Assembly: GCA_016187495.1 (NCBI GenBank)
Contig: JACPJP010000022.1
Coordinates: forward strand, 1-38,937
DNA length: 38,937 bases
Source of the DNA: Candidatus Woesearchaeota archaeon
GTDB taxonomy: Archaea > Nanobdellota > Nanobdellia > Woesearchaeales > GW2011-AR4
Direction: 5' to 3'
Part shown: one piece after another, positions 27,391 to 36,328 of the stretch
How the letters are laid out: every line of letters starts with the position of its first letter
Position numbering within the stretch: the stretch's first letter is position 1
Position numbers and translations under genes: made by a program
Notes under the pieces: model-generated
Seen by the model: the letters and a program-made list of their open reading frames with translations, nothing else
Database searches by the model: none
Told to the model about the DNA's origin: nothing

Positions 27391-27894
27391 TTAATATCCC
27401 ATTTCTTTCAAAAACACAAAATTAGCTGCTTCAACTTCACTTCTCTTCCAATTGTTTTTTTCAATAATACCATCAAAAGTTTTCCATATATCATTGACTT
27501 GTTTTTTCTTAAATAATATATGGACAATAAATGAAAAGCCAACAATTTCTATATCTTTTAGTATCTTATCTTCCAGCATATATTTTTGCCTCAAAAGCTT
27601 TCTGTCGTCGCAAACAATGTAACCTGTTCTTAATTTTTGGGCTAAAACAAGGCATTCAGCTTCTCCCCTGCCAAAACCTTTGCTGACTAATGACTTAGCT
27701 TTTTTTATTGATCTGCCTTTTAGGTTTTCTATCCTGATAGCTTTTTGATCAGTCTTGCCAACTTCCAATGAAACAACCTTTGGAGCAATTACCTTAAAGT
27801 CCAGATATTTCAATTTGCCTAGAAGATTAGCCCTTTCCAAAGCAATCAGGCTGGAACTGTCAATAACCGAGATTTTTTGCAATTTTTGCCGCAT
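27391..27894 (-). CDS. PIN-domain toxin (DUF3368-like)
   Basis: ISVIDSSSLIALERANLL; GRGEAECLVLAQKL; YIVCDDRKL. Confidence 0.8.
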   Translation of the reverse strand: MRQKLQKISVIDSSSLIALERANLLGKLKYLDFKVIAPKVVSLEVGKTDQKAIRIENLKGRSIKKAKSLVSKGFGRGEAECLVLAQKLRTGYIVCDDRKLLRQKYMLEDKILKDIEIVGFSFIVHILFKKKQVNDIWKTFDGIIEKNNWKRSEVEAANFVFLKEMGY

Positions 27895-28147
27895 CTTTGC
27901 CTACTTTTGCTCCAATAATCATGGCCTCGGCATCTTTCCTAGGCAACAGGATAAAAAGCATATCCTTATTTATTGCCCCTTCCCTATACAAGTCAATAAA
28001 AAATCTGAAGTTTTCCCTTGCCCTTTTTTCTTTTAGATACAAGTCCCTGACAGCTTCCCTGACTATTTCTGACCTGCTTTTGTCATCAATTTTACGAAGC
28101 GCATTTAGTTCTTCGTCTGTTTCCTTATCTAAAACTAGGTTTGCCAT
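27860..28147 (-). CDS. Ribbon-helix-helix-like antitoxin
   Basis: ANLVLDKETDEELNALRKIDDKSRSEIVREAVRDLYLKEK; overlaps PIN gene by ~35 nt. Confidence 0.75.
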   Translation of the reverse strand: MANLVLDKETDEELNALRKIDDKSRSEIVREAVRDLYLKEKRARENFRFFIDLYREGAINKDMLFILLPRKDAEAMIIGAKVGKDAAKIAKNLGY

Positions 28148-28219
28148 ATTGCACATAATTATACTTTAACTATTTAAATGTTTCTCTTTTTATAGTATAA
28201 CCTAATTTAAGAAATATTG

Positions 28220-28993
28220 CTACTTAACAAGTTTTCTCAATTCCTTACCCTTCTCAATCCCAATATCAACCATCTTGGCAATGTCTTCGGATGTCAATGG
28301 ATAGTCTCCGCCTTTTTGCAAAGCGCAAAGGGTTCCGTCGCTTAATGAAGCTACTGTCAAGCGCGTATCAATAGCTTTCTCTTCATCAGAATCAGGATCG
28401 ACTAAAAATTTGTCCCCGATTTTTATCACAGTAACTGAAAGAGGAATATCTTTTAGCTCAAGCTTTTTGTTGGTTTTTTTCTTGTAATCAATCTTATCAT
28501 CCTTATATTCCGGGAATGTTGTGTTCCTTAATGAGGCTATTGCAGCCAAGGACGATGCGTCAAGCAGGTTTCCAGCATCATTAATTGTGCATATATCTAC
28601 AACTATCATCCATGCTTTTTCCCCTTCCTTGATGTATAACTTCTTGAAGTCCAAGCACTTGCTTTCTCTAATGCCCCTGTCAACAACCCTTGCTAATTCA
28701 ATCGCTTTCTGGCCTGGAGGCCCCAGTTCAAATTCAGCGCTTGATAAGGGCAATAATTCCGCGCCTACCATTATGCTGCCTTCATCTGGGGTGTCAGGAT
28801 AAGGCTCCATAACCTCAACTTTAACTCCTGCAATCACATCTGTTTTTCCAATCATAACTCTAGCAGAGCCTTCTGCAGTATTTGTTACATTGACCTCTAC
28901 CTTAACAGGCCTGTAATCGGTAAATTTCCTTCCATCAAGCCTTATATTTGACTCAAAAAGCCTAATCAAATGCTCCCTTAGCTCGTTGCTCAT
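28220..28993 (-). CDS. rrp42: Exosome complex component Rrp42
   Basis: RNase PH fold; LDGRKFTDYRPVKVEVNVTNTAEGSARVMIGKTDVIAGVKVE; overlaps rrp41 by 4 nt. Confidence 0.95.
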   Translation of the reverse strand: MSNELREHLIRLFESNIRLDGRKFTDYRPVKVEVNVTNTAEGSARVMIGKTDVIAGVKVEVMEPYPDTPDEGSIMVGAELLPLSSAEFELGPPGQKAIELARVVDRGIRESKCLDFKKLYIKEGEKAWMIVVDICTINDAGNLLDASSLAAIASLRNTTFPEYKDDKIDYKKKTNKKLELKDIPLSVTVIKIGDKFLVDPDSDEEKAIDTRLTVASLSDGTLCALQKGGDYPLTSEDIAKMVDIGIEKGKELRKLVK

Positions 28994-29700
28994 TTTGCTT
29001 CTCTCTTGTATTTGTCCTTTAATGCCTTTTTTTGTATCTCGTAAATATCCTTGCAGACTTTTTTCCCCATCTCCAAAAGGTTTTTTAGCTCGTCTTTTGA
29101 TACTAACCCGTCCATCTGCAACAAAGTTATTTTATTGCTGTTAGGCATTATAGCGATAGGTATGTCAGCTACGGGTCCGTTTTCATAAGACTCTTCTGAA
29201 TAGTCCAAATCGACAAGGAGCTTGTCGTCTACTCTTCCAACGGAGACAGCGCAAACTAAGTCCTTCATCGTCAATCCAGCGTCAGCAAGAGCCATTGAAG
29301 CGGCGCATATGCCCGCGCATCTTGAGCCCGCTTCTGTCTGCGGCAGTTCAATAAAAACATCAACAACTGAATTGGGATATTCATTCAAATCAAGCACAGG
29401 CAGCAATGCCTTTTCTGTCACCAAAGAAATTTCCTTTGACCTTCTGCTTCCCCCTGGCCTTACTCTTTCCCCTGAGCTTGAAAAAGGCATCATATTGTAG
29501 TTGCACCTTAAAATGCCTTTTGACGGATCCTGCAAAAACTTCGGATGCAAATTCCTTGGGCCATAAACAGCTGCATAGGCCCATGTGTTCCCTATCTTGA
29601 AATATGAAGAGCCGTCAGCATTTGGAATTACACCTACCTTAGCTTCTATTTTCCTTGTTTCATCGAATTTTCTTTTTTCAAGCCTTTCTTTGTATGGCAT
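28990..29700 (-). CDS. rrp41: Exosome complex exonuclease Rrp41
   Basis: ADGSSYFKIGNTWAYAAVYGPRNLHPK; MMPFSSSGERVRPGGSRRSKEISLVTEKAL; SRCAGICAASMALADAG. Confidence 0.96.
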   Translation of the reverse strand: MPYKERLEKRKFDETRKIEAKVGVIPNADGSSYFKIGNTWAYAAVYGPRNLHPKFLQDPSKGILRCNYNMMPFSSSGERVRPGGSRRSKEISLVTEKALLPVLDLNEYPNSVVDVFIELPQTEAGSRCAGICAASMALADAGLTMKDLVCAVSVGRVDDKLLVDLDYSEESYENGPVADIPIAIMPNSNKITLLQMDGLVSKDELKNLLEMGKKVCKDIYEIQKKALKDKYKREAK

Positions 29701-29864
29701 TTTAGTACATTACTTTTATTAAACTTTTATCTTATCAACACAACTATTTGCACTTTCATTAGTTTATTTTAACTATACCATTTATTTCACTGAAATTAAT
29801 ATTAATAATAGGAAAATTTTCCCATTTGCTTAGGTGAGGAAAATTTCGTCTCCTGTTATTTGTG

Positions 29865-29958
29865 CACAACTACATCGGATTGTTTTTTGCCTTTGCAATA
29901 CAAGCGAGCAAAAAATCCTCTTATTATTTTTTATTTAATGCTTGATGTTATAGTTGTG
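29865..29958. ncRNA. Structured intergenic element between rrp4 and rrp41
   Basis: CACAACTACATC/GATG(tta)TAGTTGTG closing helix; inner GGAT(tg)TTTTTTGC/GCAAAAAATCC helix. Confidence 0.45.
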
Positions 29959-30019
29959 AATCTTCAAATATATTTTAACTTTTAAGTATAAACTCGGTTG
30001 TGCGATTTATTGTATTTTC

Positions 30020-30718
30020 TTATTTTACTATGCTTTTGTTTTTCTGTTCCAAAAACTCCTTGATTTTATCGGTTAGCCCTGATAAGTGGCTTTCTTCCTC
30101 TATCTTCCTTATGGCTTCAACAGCGAGAAGCTCGCCTTCAGGAGTTCCGCTTATCCATACAAGCCCGTTTTGACCTACCATCATGTTGCATTTAGTCGCA
30201 TCCTTAATCATGGAAATCATGCTTCCCTCCTTCCCTACGATTCTTGGAACTTTGTTGCTTGCAGCCTGTATTACCCTGCCGCCTCTCAGCTTTCTTAATC
30301 CCATCCCTTTCATTGTAACATCAACAAGCTTTTGGCTGGTGACATTTATCACCTTGCATGAGACATAATCCCCAATATCATAAAATTTTGTAAGGTCCGC
30401 GCCTCTTGCAATGAATTGCGAAGTAGCCTCTTTCATGGAGAGCATTGCAGAATAGGGGCTATTAGTGTCCAATCGCCAGCCGTTCATATTTACATCAACC
30501 ACCTTTCCTATTATAGTATCATAATTTTTTGGTATGTATCTCCCAGATAACGGGATAAGCTTTATGGTCCTTCCATCCAATTGCACTAAACCAAGCCTTG
30601 ATGCAATGATGTTATCGCCCTCTCTATATGACCCTGCTCCTGGAAAATTGTCCATTCCTACTGCCAAAACCTCTCCCGGAATTACAATATCCTTGTCGTT
30701 TACATTTATCTTGCTCAT
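30020..30718 (-). CDS. rrp4: Exosome RNA-binding protein Rrp4
   Basis: VIPGEVLA; S1 domain; KVPRIVGKEGSMISMIKDATKCNMMVGQNGLVWISG KH domain. Confidence 0.95.
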   Translation of the reverse strand: MSKINVNDKDIVIPGEVLAVGMDNFPGAGSYREGDNIIASRLGLVQLDGRTIKLIPLSGRYIPKNYDTIIGKVVDVNMNGWRLDTNSPYSAMLSMKEATSQFIARGADLTKFYDIGDYVSCKVINVTSQKLVDVTMKGMGLRKLRGGRVIQAASNKVPRIVGKEGSMISMIKDATKCNMMVGQNGLVWISGTPEGELLAVEAIRKIEEESHLSGLTDKIKEFLEQKNKSIVK

Positions 30719-31422
30719 TTTGTCTTTAGCACAGTGGCCTCTGCTTCTCCATGGCAGACTTCATTTATCTTATCATAAAACTCGCTTTCCATTCCTCCCG
30801 GCATTTCGACAATAGCGACATAATAGCCGTTATTCTGCCAGTCCTCCCTCAAAATCGTCCCATATCTTTTTACAACAGGGTAAGCTTTTACTGCATACTG
30901 CGGCCCTATCTTGACTGCTATTTCCTTCACCTCAAGCTTTATCGGTATTATTGGCCTCATCCTTTTCAAAGCATCCTGCAACTGCTCTTCAACAGATAAA
31001 AATTCATCAACATGGAATTTTGCTTCCCGCATTGCATTTTCAATTCTTTGGATTGGATGCGGAGCATGCGTTTTGGGATCAACACCATTTCTGTGGATTA
31101 TATTTACAATTTGTTTCCTTTTAATTTCCCTCAAATTCTCGCGATATTCAGCAGTAAGCTGTATCTCTCCATTTTTTATTATCTGCCTTGCAACTTCCTC
31201 AACATCCGAGCTTTCGAACGCCTGCTTCATTGCGCTTTCAGACGCCACAAGCCCTTTTTTTGAATCCGTAAATATCTTCATTGCAGCAAGGACATCTTTC
31301 ATTCCGATATTTTTGCCCCCTTTTAATGCAATTGCATTATTGCAGTCCACAAGAATCTCAAAATTTTGGCCATGTGTTTTCAAGCGTGCAATAACAGCAT
31401 CCTCTACCCTAACCATACTCAA
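30715..31422 (-). CDS. SBDS family ribosome assembly protein
   Basis: VRVEDAVIARLKTHGQNFEILVDCNNAIALK; IIKNGEIQLTAEYRE; 4-nt overlap with rrp4. Confidence 0.95.
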   Translation of the reverse strand: MSMVRVEDAVIARLKTHGQNFEILVDCNNAIALKGGKNIGMKDVLAAMKIFTDSKKGLVASESAMKQAFESSDVEEVARQIIKNGEIQLTAEYRENLREIKRKQIVNIIHRNGVDPKTHAPHPIQRIENAMREAKFHVDEFLSVEEQLQDALKRMRPIIPIKLEVKEIAVKIGPQYAVKAYPVVKRYGTILREDWQNNGYYVAIVEMPGGMESEFYDKINEVCHGEAEATVLKTK

Positions 31423-31457
31423 AAATTTCCTCCATAAATTTTTGGTGCCATCTGCAT

Positions 31458-32216
31458 TTACTTCTTTTTCTTTTCTTTGCTCTCTGCAGCAGATGTTTTC
31501 TCTATTTTTTCCTTAGAAAACTTTTTAAATTTCTTGTCCTCTGTCTTAATATAAGCTGCATCTATTCGTCCTATCTTAAAATTCTCCCCTAAAACTTTCT
31601 TCAATGCCTTTAGAGATAATTGAAGCCCGTCCTCAATTGCCATTTCCTCATTGTACTCTTTATGGAGTATTTCCTCCACTTCTACCTCTCCTTCTCCTAT
31701 TGCAGTTGCTTTGTATTGGAAGAAGATTCCTGTTGGGTCTGTTTCGTAAAGCCTTGGAATGTGGTTATCGATGCCAGCCACAAGAATAGAGACTCCGAAA
31801 GGCCTTAAGCCACCACTTTGCGTGCATACCTGCTTTAGGTCACATATATCTTTTACTATGGTTAATGTGTCTATGGGGCTGTCATAAGTTATACGGTGCT
31901 GCTGCGCCTTTAATTGCGCCCTTTCGATAAGCACCCTCGCATCTGATAAAATACCTGATGCGGTTGCTCCAACATGGTCATCTATCTGCCATATCTTCTC
32001 AACAGCTTCCGGAACTATTAATGTGTCAATAATCCTCTTGTCAGTTACGAATAATAATCCGTCGGAGCAGACCATTGCTATCGCTGTTGAGCCCTGCCTT
32101 ACTGTCTTCTTTGCATATTCTACCTGCAATAAACGCCCATCAGGGCTGAACATTGTTATTGCCCTGTCATAGCCCATCATTTGATGCATGGGCTGCAAAT
32201 TTTCGCTTTTTACCAT
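31458..32216 (-). CDS. psmA: Proteasome subunit alpha
   Basis: MGYDRAITMFSPDGRLLQVEYAKKTVRQGSTAIAM; GGLRPFGVSILVAGID. Confidence 0.97.
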   Translation of the reverse strand: MVKSENLQPMHQMMGYDRAITMFSPDGRLLQVEYAKKTVRQGSTAIAMVCSDGLLFVTDKRIIDTLIVPEAVEKIWQIDDHVGATASGILSDARVLIERAQLKAQQHRITYDSPIDTLTIVKDICDLKQVCTQSGGLRPFGVSILVAGIDNHIPRLYETDPTGIFFQYKATAIGEGEVEVEEILHKEYNEEMAIEDGLQLSLKALKKVLGENFKIGRIDAAYIKTEDKKFKKFSKEKIEKTSAAESKEKKKK

Positions 32217-32228
32217 TTTTTCTACCTC

Positions 32229-32597
32229 TTATTTTGCAGTATATAAATATTTTTGCTTTGCCTTTTTCAATATGCCAGAGGCCCCTACGCTCCTGACAAC
32301 GGCTTCTTTGCCGTCAATGCTTCCAGCAAAAACCAATGAGGCTTTTAGATCATCAACGTGCTTGTTGTTAACTCTTATTATTCCTCTTTGCGTATCTGCA
32401 TTCCACTGGTCGCTCATTGGTATAATGCCTGCTTTTGCCATTCCCAAGTTTCCTAAAAATTCTTTTGAAGCATCTAAGACAGCTTTATTAACATGAATAG
32501 CATCATTAAACCTGCTTTTGGATATTACCTCATAAACCAGGTAACGCTTCTTTTCCCTCAAGCTTGGCAATAATGGTTTTATTTTGGCTTTTGCCAT
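32229..32597 (-). CDS. rnp2: RNase P protein component 2 (Pop5 homolog)
   Basis: LPSLREKKRYLVYEVIS...AKAGIIPMSDQWNADTQRGIIRVNNKHVDDLKASLVF; conserved position upstream of psmA. Confidence 0.85.
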   Translation of the reverse strand: MAKAKIKPLLPSLREKKRYLVYEVISKSRFNDAIHVNKAVLDASKEFLGNLGMAKAGIIPMSDQWNADTQRGIIRVNNKHVDDLKASLVFAGSIDGKEAVVRSVGASGILKKAKQKYLYTAK

Positions 32598-32834
32598 TCT
32601 AATTCATTCAAGAAGAATAACTTTTTGGTTTCTCCTTTTCTCTCTGCAAAATAGAATGATTAAATAGTATTTAAAAGTATCGAAAAATTTTTTTAAATGT
32701 GTTATCCAGAAACTATTTCCCTACGGTGAATTTCTTCCAGATATGAAACTCACAAAGCACAACTTAATAGAAACAGTAAGGAAAAAGAATTGAGGATGGA
32801 CAACATACCAGGCAAGGAAAATAGTTAATAAACC

Positions 32835-33337
32835 GGCTTCATCCAAAAAATAAATTAACCGACTAATTCTATGAATAAATATGGGTAAGCCGAATATTCG
32901 GCTCAACCCACAAATAGACTCTATTCGCAATAGAGTTCTATTGCAAAAGTGGACAGAGATTCTTCTCTCAATTGCCCTTTTACTTCCGCCACCAACTCAA
33001 AAAAGTGATTCATGAGAAGAAGAGAAATGGCTATGCGGTTTATTGCCTATAATATACGAATTATTATAGGCATACAGATAGCAAGAGAGAAGAACATTCC
33101 TTTGTGGGTTAGAGCCTAATTCTGGAAATTTGTAAAGAAATGTTGGGGTGGAGTAGCTTTAGCTCTATGATTTTATAGCTATGAAACCGCTCCTCGCCCC
33201 GTAATGCAGGGCGAGTTCTACACGTTTACATACCAATAGATGCCGAGCAATTGGCTTGGCCTAGAATTTGCGGAGCAGATTGAATTATTTTTGATAGCCT
33301 TTATTTTTATGAATATATAGAATTATTGGATGAAGCC
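32835..33337. ncRNA. ~500-nt structured element with complementary termini (strand unknown)
   Basis: GGCTTCATCCAA(32835-32846)/TTGGATGAAGCC(33326-33337); TAATTCTAT(32865-32873)/ATAGAATTA(33317-33325); GGCTCAACCCACAAA(32900-32914)/TTTGTGGGTT(A)GAGCC(33102-33117); TTCTTCTCTC..TTGC/GCAAGAGAGAAGAA; local hairpins. Confidence 0.75.
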
Positions 33338-33427
33338 CCAAAAATTTTACCATAATCGCAGCAGTTGGTTTTATTATTTTACATCCTTATTTCTCCTTGC
33401 TTGATTTATTATATAGCTTATATAAAT

Positions 33428-33436
33428 TATAAGCTA
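33428..33436. repeat. Right arm of 9-bp inverted repeat TAGCTTATA-taaat-TATAAGCTA (left arm 33414-33422)
   Basis: Perfect 9-bp complement with 5-nt spacer. Confidence 0.5.
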
Positions 33437-33710
33437 AATTCTTATATGGGCTATAGAAGATATAAACCTAATTTGAGATAATTAGCATTATAAAAATAGT
33501 AAATTCAATATTTTCATTTTTATCATTTACCCCTTTAGAGTAACAATAAAATCAAAAGATTTATATATTCCAGCATCAAAAAAGCATACAAAATCCATTT
33601 TTTAGTTAGAGGTGAGAATTAAAAGTCATAGGAATAATCTACAGTAAATAATTTGCGATGATGAGCCAGTGATTATTTGGATCCTTTCATTCGGGTGATA
33701 GTTTAAAGTT

Positions 33711-35330
33711 ATGCCTGATGCGGATCATATGCAAGCTGCACAAAATAATCGGGATAATGGCGATGAAAGCCTCATAGACCATCTGGGTCTAGATCCACTC
33801 GAGCATGTTCATAATAGCAGGAGTGATACACGTTCTGATAACATTTTTTTGGGAGTTGGAAAAACCCTTGATAATGTTGTTAATTATGTCGGGCATAAAA
33901 TTGGGAATGCCATGCAGCAAATTGGCAATGCAGGACATTATCTAGTTGATGGCATAACCATCTTTAAGCATCCCCACAGAATGATTTTAGTTGGAACTTT
34001 AGCTGCGGTTATCGCAGTAAATAGTAATAGTTTGCCTATTCCAGCAAATGTTCGCTACCAGCCGCAGCAAACTGTAACACAGATTGTTGCTAGAAAAGGG
34101 CTCGAAGGAAGGATAGCGCAATCTATATCAGCAATTACTGATTTAGATATACGTTTAGGCAATGTTGCATATGCAGATTCATCTGCGGCTCTTGACTGGG
34201 ATATGCCAAACGGCCATGTATATATGCAGGCTAACGGCCAAGGCGGTTTAGGCAACACTGGATTTATTGTTAAAAATGATGCAAACGGAAATTTCTGGAC
34301 AGAGTTCAAAAGGCTTGGAGGAGTTCAGTCAGTAGGCTACCCAATATCCCAGCCTTTTGAATGGAAAGGGTTTAAAGTTCAGGCATTCCAAAAATTAATT
34401 CTGCAATGGCGCCCTGAGCTAGGGGTTGCTTATGCAGTCAATACTTTTGATGAGATGTCAAATGCAGACAAAGATTCATGGCTATATACTGTAAGGATGA
34501 CTCCTCCTTCTCAGGATTGGAGTTCTGATGCAGGAAAGCCATGGCCCGAAATTGAGCAGGCTCATCTTAGGCTGCTTGAGCAGAATCCAAATATAAAGGC
34601 AGCTTACTATTCAGCTGCTGATCCAATAAATGTATTTGGCCTTCCAATGGGTTATGCTAAGGTTGGAGATGCGTATGTGTTAAGAGCCCAGCGTGCAGTT
34701 TTCCAGCAATGGCTGATTGATGTTCCATGGGCAAGAGCTGGACAGGTTGTAATAGCTAATGGAGGGGATATTGCAAAAGAATCAGGAGTTATTTCAGGAG
34801 CTTACCTAAATCCTTTAGTTGTCCAAGGCCAGCAGCCCCAGCCAACACCGCAGCCAACTCCCTCACCTGTTGCATCAACAGGCATAGAAATAACAGGGCC
34901 TCCAGACTTCGTGCAATATATTAATGATGCTTTGAACTTCTTAAAAACAGGCGATGGAAACTGGTATAGGTATGTTGATGAAGTGTTTTTGGGAATAACA
35001 TATAGCAAAAGCATTGATACTAGTAGGGGTGGTATTTACCTTAAACACTCTAAACCCCCAACTAAAGGAAGTACGGAGCTTCTTTACTCCTCTAAAGGAT
35101 ATAGGTATGTTATTAGTCCTGAATCTGGAGTCAACAAGAATGTTTCACCATATCACGCAGCAAGAATACTAGTCCACGAAGCAGAGCATGAACATGCAGG
35201 TTTTGCACATAAACCTGACAGCGAAGACCAGGCAGATGCAATTGCTAAACAAGCTGTCTGTGAAATAGCATCTATAAACCGTAATCAAGAAGCTCTTTCT
35301 TACTTCAAATGCTCCTCTTCTCAGAAATAA
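33711..35330 (+). CDS. Membrane-anchored protein with LGFP-like/Chloroflexi-type repeat region and C-terminal HEXXH zincin-like domain
   Basis: TM HPHRMILVGTLAAVIAV; FWTEFKRLGGVQSVGYPISQPFEWKGFKVQAFQKLILQWRPE; Pro-rich linker QPQPTPQPTPSP; ARILVHEAEHEHAGF. Confidence 0.7.
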   Translation: MPDADHMQAAQNNRDNGDESLIDHLGLDPLEHVHNSRSDTRSDNIFLGVGKTLDNVVNYVGHKIGNAMQQIGNAGHYLVDGITIFKHPHRMILVGTLAAVIAVNSNSLPIPANVRYQPQQTVTQIVARKGLEGRIAQSISAITDLDIRLGNVAYADSSAALDWDMPNGHVYMQANGQGGLGNTGFIVKNDANGNFWTEFKRLGGVQSVGYPISQPFEWKGFKVQAFQKLILQWRPELGVAYAVNTFDEMSNADKDSWLYTVRMTPPSQDWSSDAGKPWPEIEQAHLRLLEQNPNIKAAYYSAADPINVFGLPMGYAKVGDAYVLRAQRAVFQQWLIDVPWARAGQVVIANGGDIAKESGVISGAYLNPLVVQGQQPQPTPQPTPSPVASTGIEITGPPDFVQYINDALNFLKTGDGNWYRYVDEVFLGITYSKSIDTSRGGIYLKHSKPPTKGSTELLYSSKGYRYVISPESGVNKNVSPYHAARILVHEAEHEHAGFAHKPDSEDQADAIAKQAVCEIASINRNQEALSYFKCSSSQK

Positions 35331-35403
35331 TTATCATGTAAAAATATAACCACTTTTAAATTTATACGTAAATTTATATACTTCTTAATTTGGAATTGCA
35401 TAC

Positions 35404-35910
35404 ATGAATGAATTTAATCCAAATTCAGCTTCTTTTAACCATATCACCTTATTTGGATTTATGGTTATTTTTATCCTAAGCGTTTTAGCAGGTGTTTTAA
35501 TATCAATAATGCTGAAAACCACAGCAGCTTACTTAATGCCTGAAAAATATACTTTGCCTGTTTCGCAGGAGCTTCTGCAGAATCCTCTTTTTTCTAGATG
35601 GTCAGCTCATGTAAGCGGAAGGGTTATTGCCAAAACTGATAGCACATTTACAATTTCTCATATAATCGAAGAATTTGGAAATGGAACATATACAATTAAA
35701 GATGCTAATGATGGAAAACAAATGGAAATAATGTATGTTTCCGGAATTACTGTTTTTAGAAAAAGGACTCAGACAGAGAGCGAGCAGTTCGCATTTGATA
35801 ATGTCTCATTAAAGGATTTTTCTATTGGTTCGGTTGTTAACGGCAATGTAAAGATTTTGCAGTCAGACGGCCAAATGAAAATCAAAGGAGGGGTGTTTAT
35901 TGTTAAGTGA
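35404..35910 (+). CDS. Hypothetical single-TM protein (paralog A)
   Basis: N-terminal TM then LPVSQELLQNPLFSRWSAHVSGRVIAKTDSTFTI. Confidence 0.65.
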   Translation: MNEFNPNSASFNHITLFGFMVIFILSVLAGVLISIMLKTTAAYLMPEKYTLPVSQELLQNPLFSRWSAHVSGRVIAKTDSTFTISHIIEEFGNGTYTIKDANDGKQMEIMYVSGITVFRKRTQTESEQFAFDNVSLKDFSIGSVVNGNVKILQSDGQMKIKGGVFIVK

Positions 35911-36325
35911 GAATATAAAACGATCTTTGCTTATTGCAATAATAGTTGTTATAGGGCTTGCTGTAGGATTTATAATTGAGCGCCAAATATCTGAAAAGAA
36001 TCCGCTTCCTTTAGAGTTTCTTGCAAATCCAATTGTTGACAAGCTTTATGCAAATGCCGAAGGAACAGTAGTGGCAAAAACAGAAGATTCTATGACCTTA
36101 GAAAAAAATGGTAGGCAAATAACCATGTTTATAGAAGAAAGGGTTGGTCTTACAACCTTTTTTTTGGAGCAGAACCAAAGCATACAGATATCTTTTAATG
36201 AAGTAAATGTAGGTGATAATCTTGTAGGTGGAGTGAGTATTGTTCTCTCTCCTCAAGGAGCAATAGGACTGCCAAACAGAAATATTGGCGATGTGATTGC
36301 TCATAGGTTTAGTGTTTCGAGGTAG
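35900..36325 (+). CDS. Hypothetical single-TM protein (paralog B)
   Basis: N-terminal TM then LPLEFLANPIVDKLYANAEGTVVAKTEDSMTLEKNGRQ; similar layout to preceding gene; TTG start with upstream GGAGGGGTG. Confidence 0.65.
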   Translation: MLSENIKRSLLIAIIVVIGLAVGFIIERQISEKNPLPLEFLANPIVDKLYANAEGTVVAKTEDSMTLEKNGRQITMFIEERVGLTTFFLEQNQSIQISFNEVNVGDNLVGGVSIVLSPQGAIGLPNRNIGDVIAHRFSVSR

Positions 36326-36328
36326 TAT

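Noticed and set aside
30911-31516. 201-aa plus-strand ORF
   Set aside because: Antisense to SBDS/psmA; no recognisable protein features beyond antisense hydrophobicity
32721-32930. 69-aa minus-strand ORF and a ~30-aa minus ORF MNHFFELVAEVKGQLREESLSTFAIELYCE
   Set aside because: Overlap the arms of the structured element; no start context; pairing explains the region better than coding, though the 30-aa peptide is not excluded
32835-33337. Firm call as RNase P RNA
   Set aside because: Adjacency to rnp2 and size are suggestive, but no GAGGAAAGTC-type CR-I or convincing CR-V found on either strand; needs a covariance-model search
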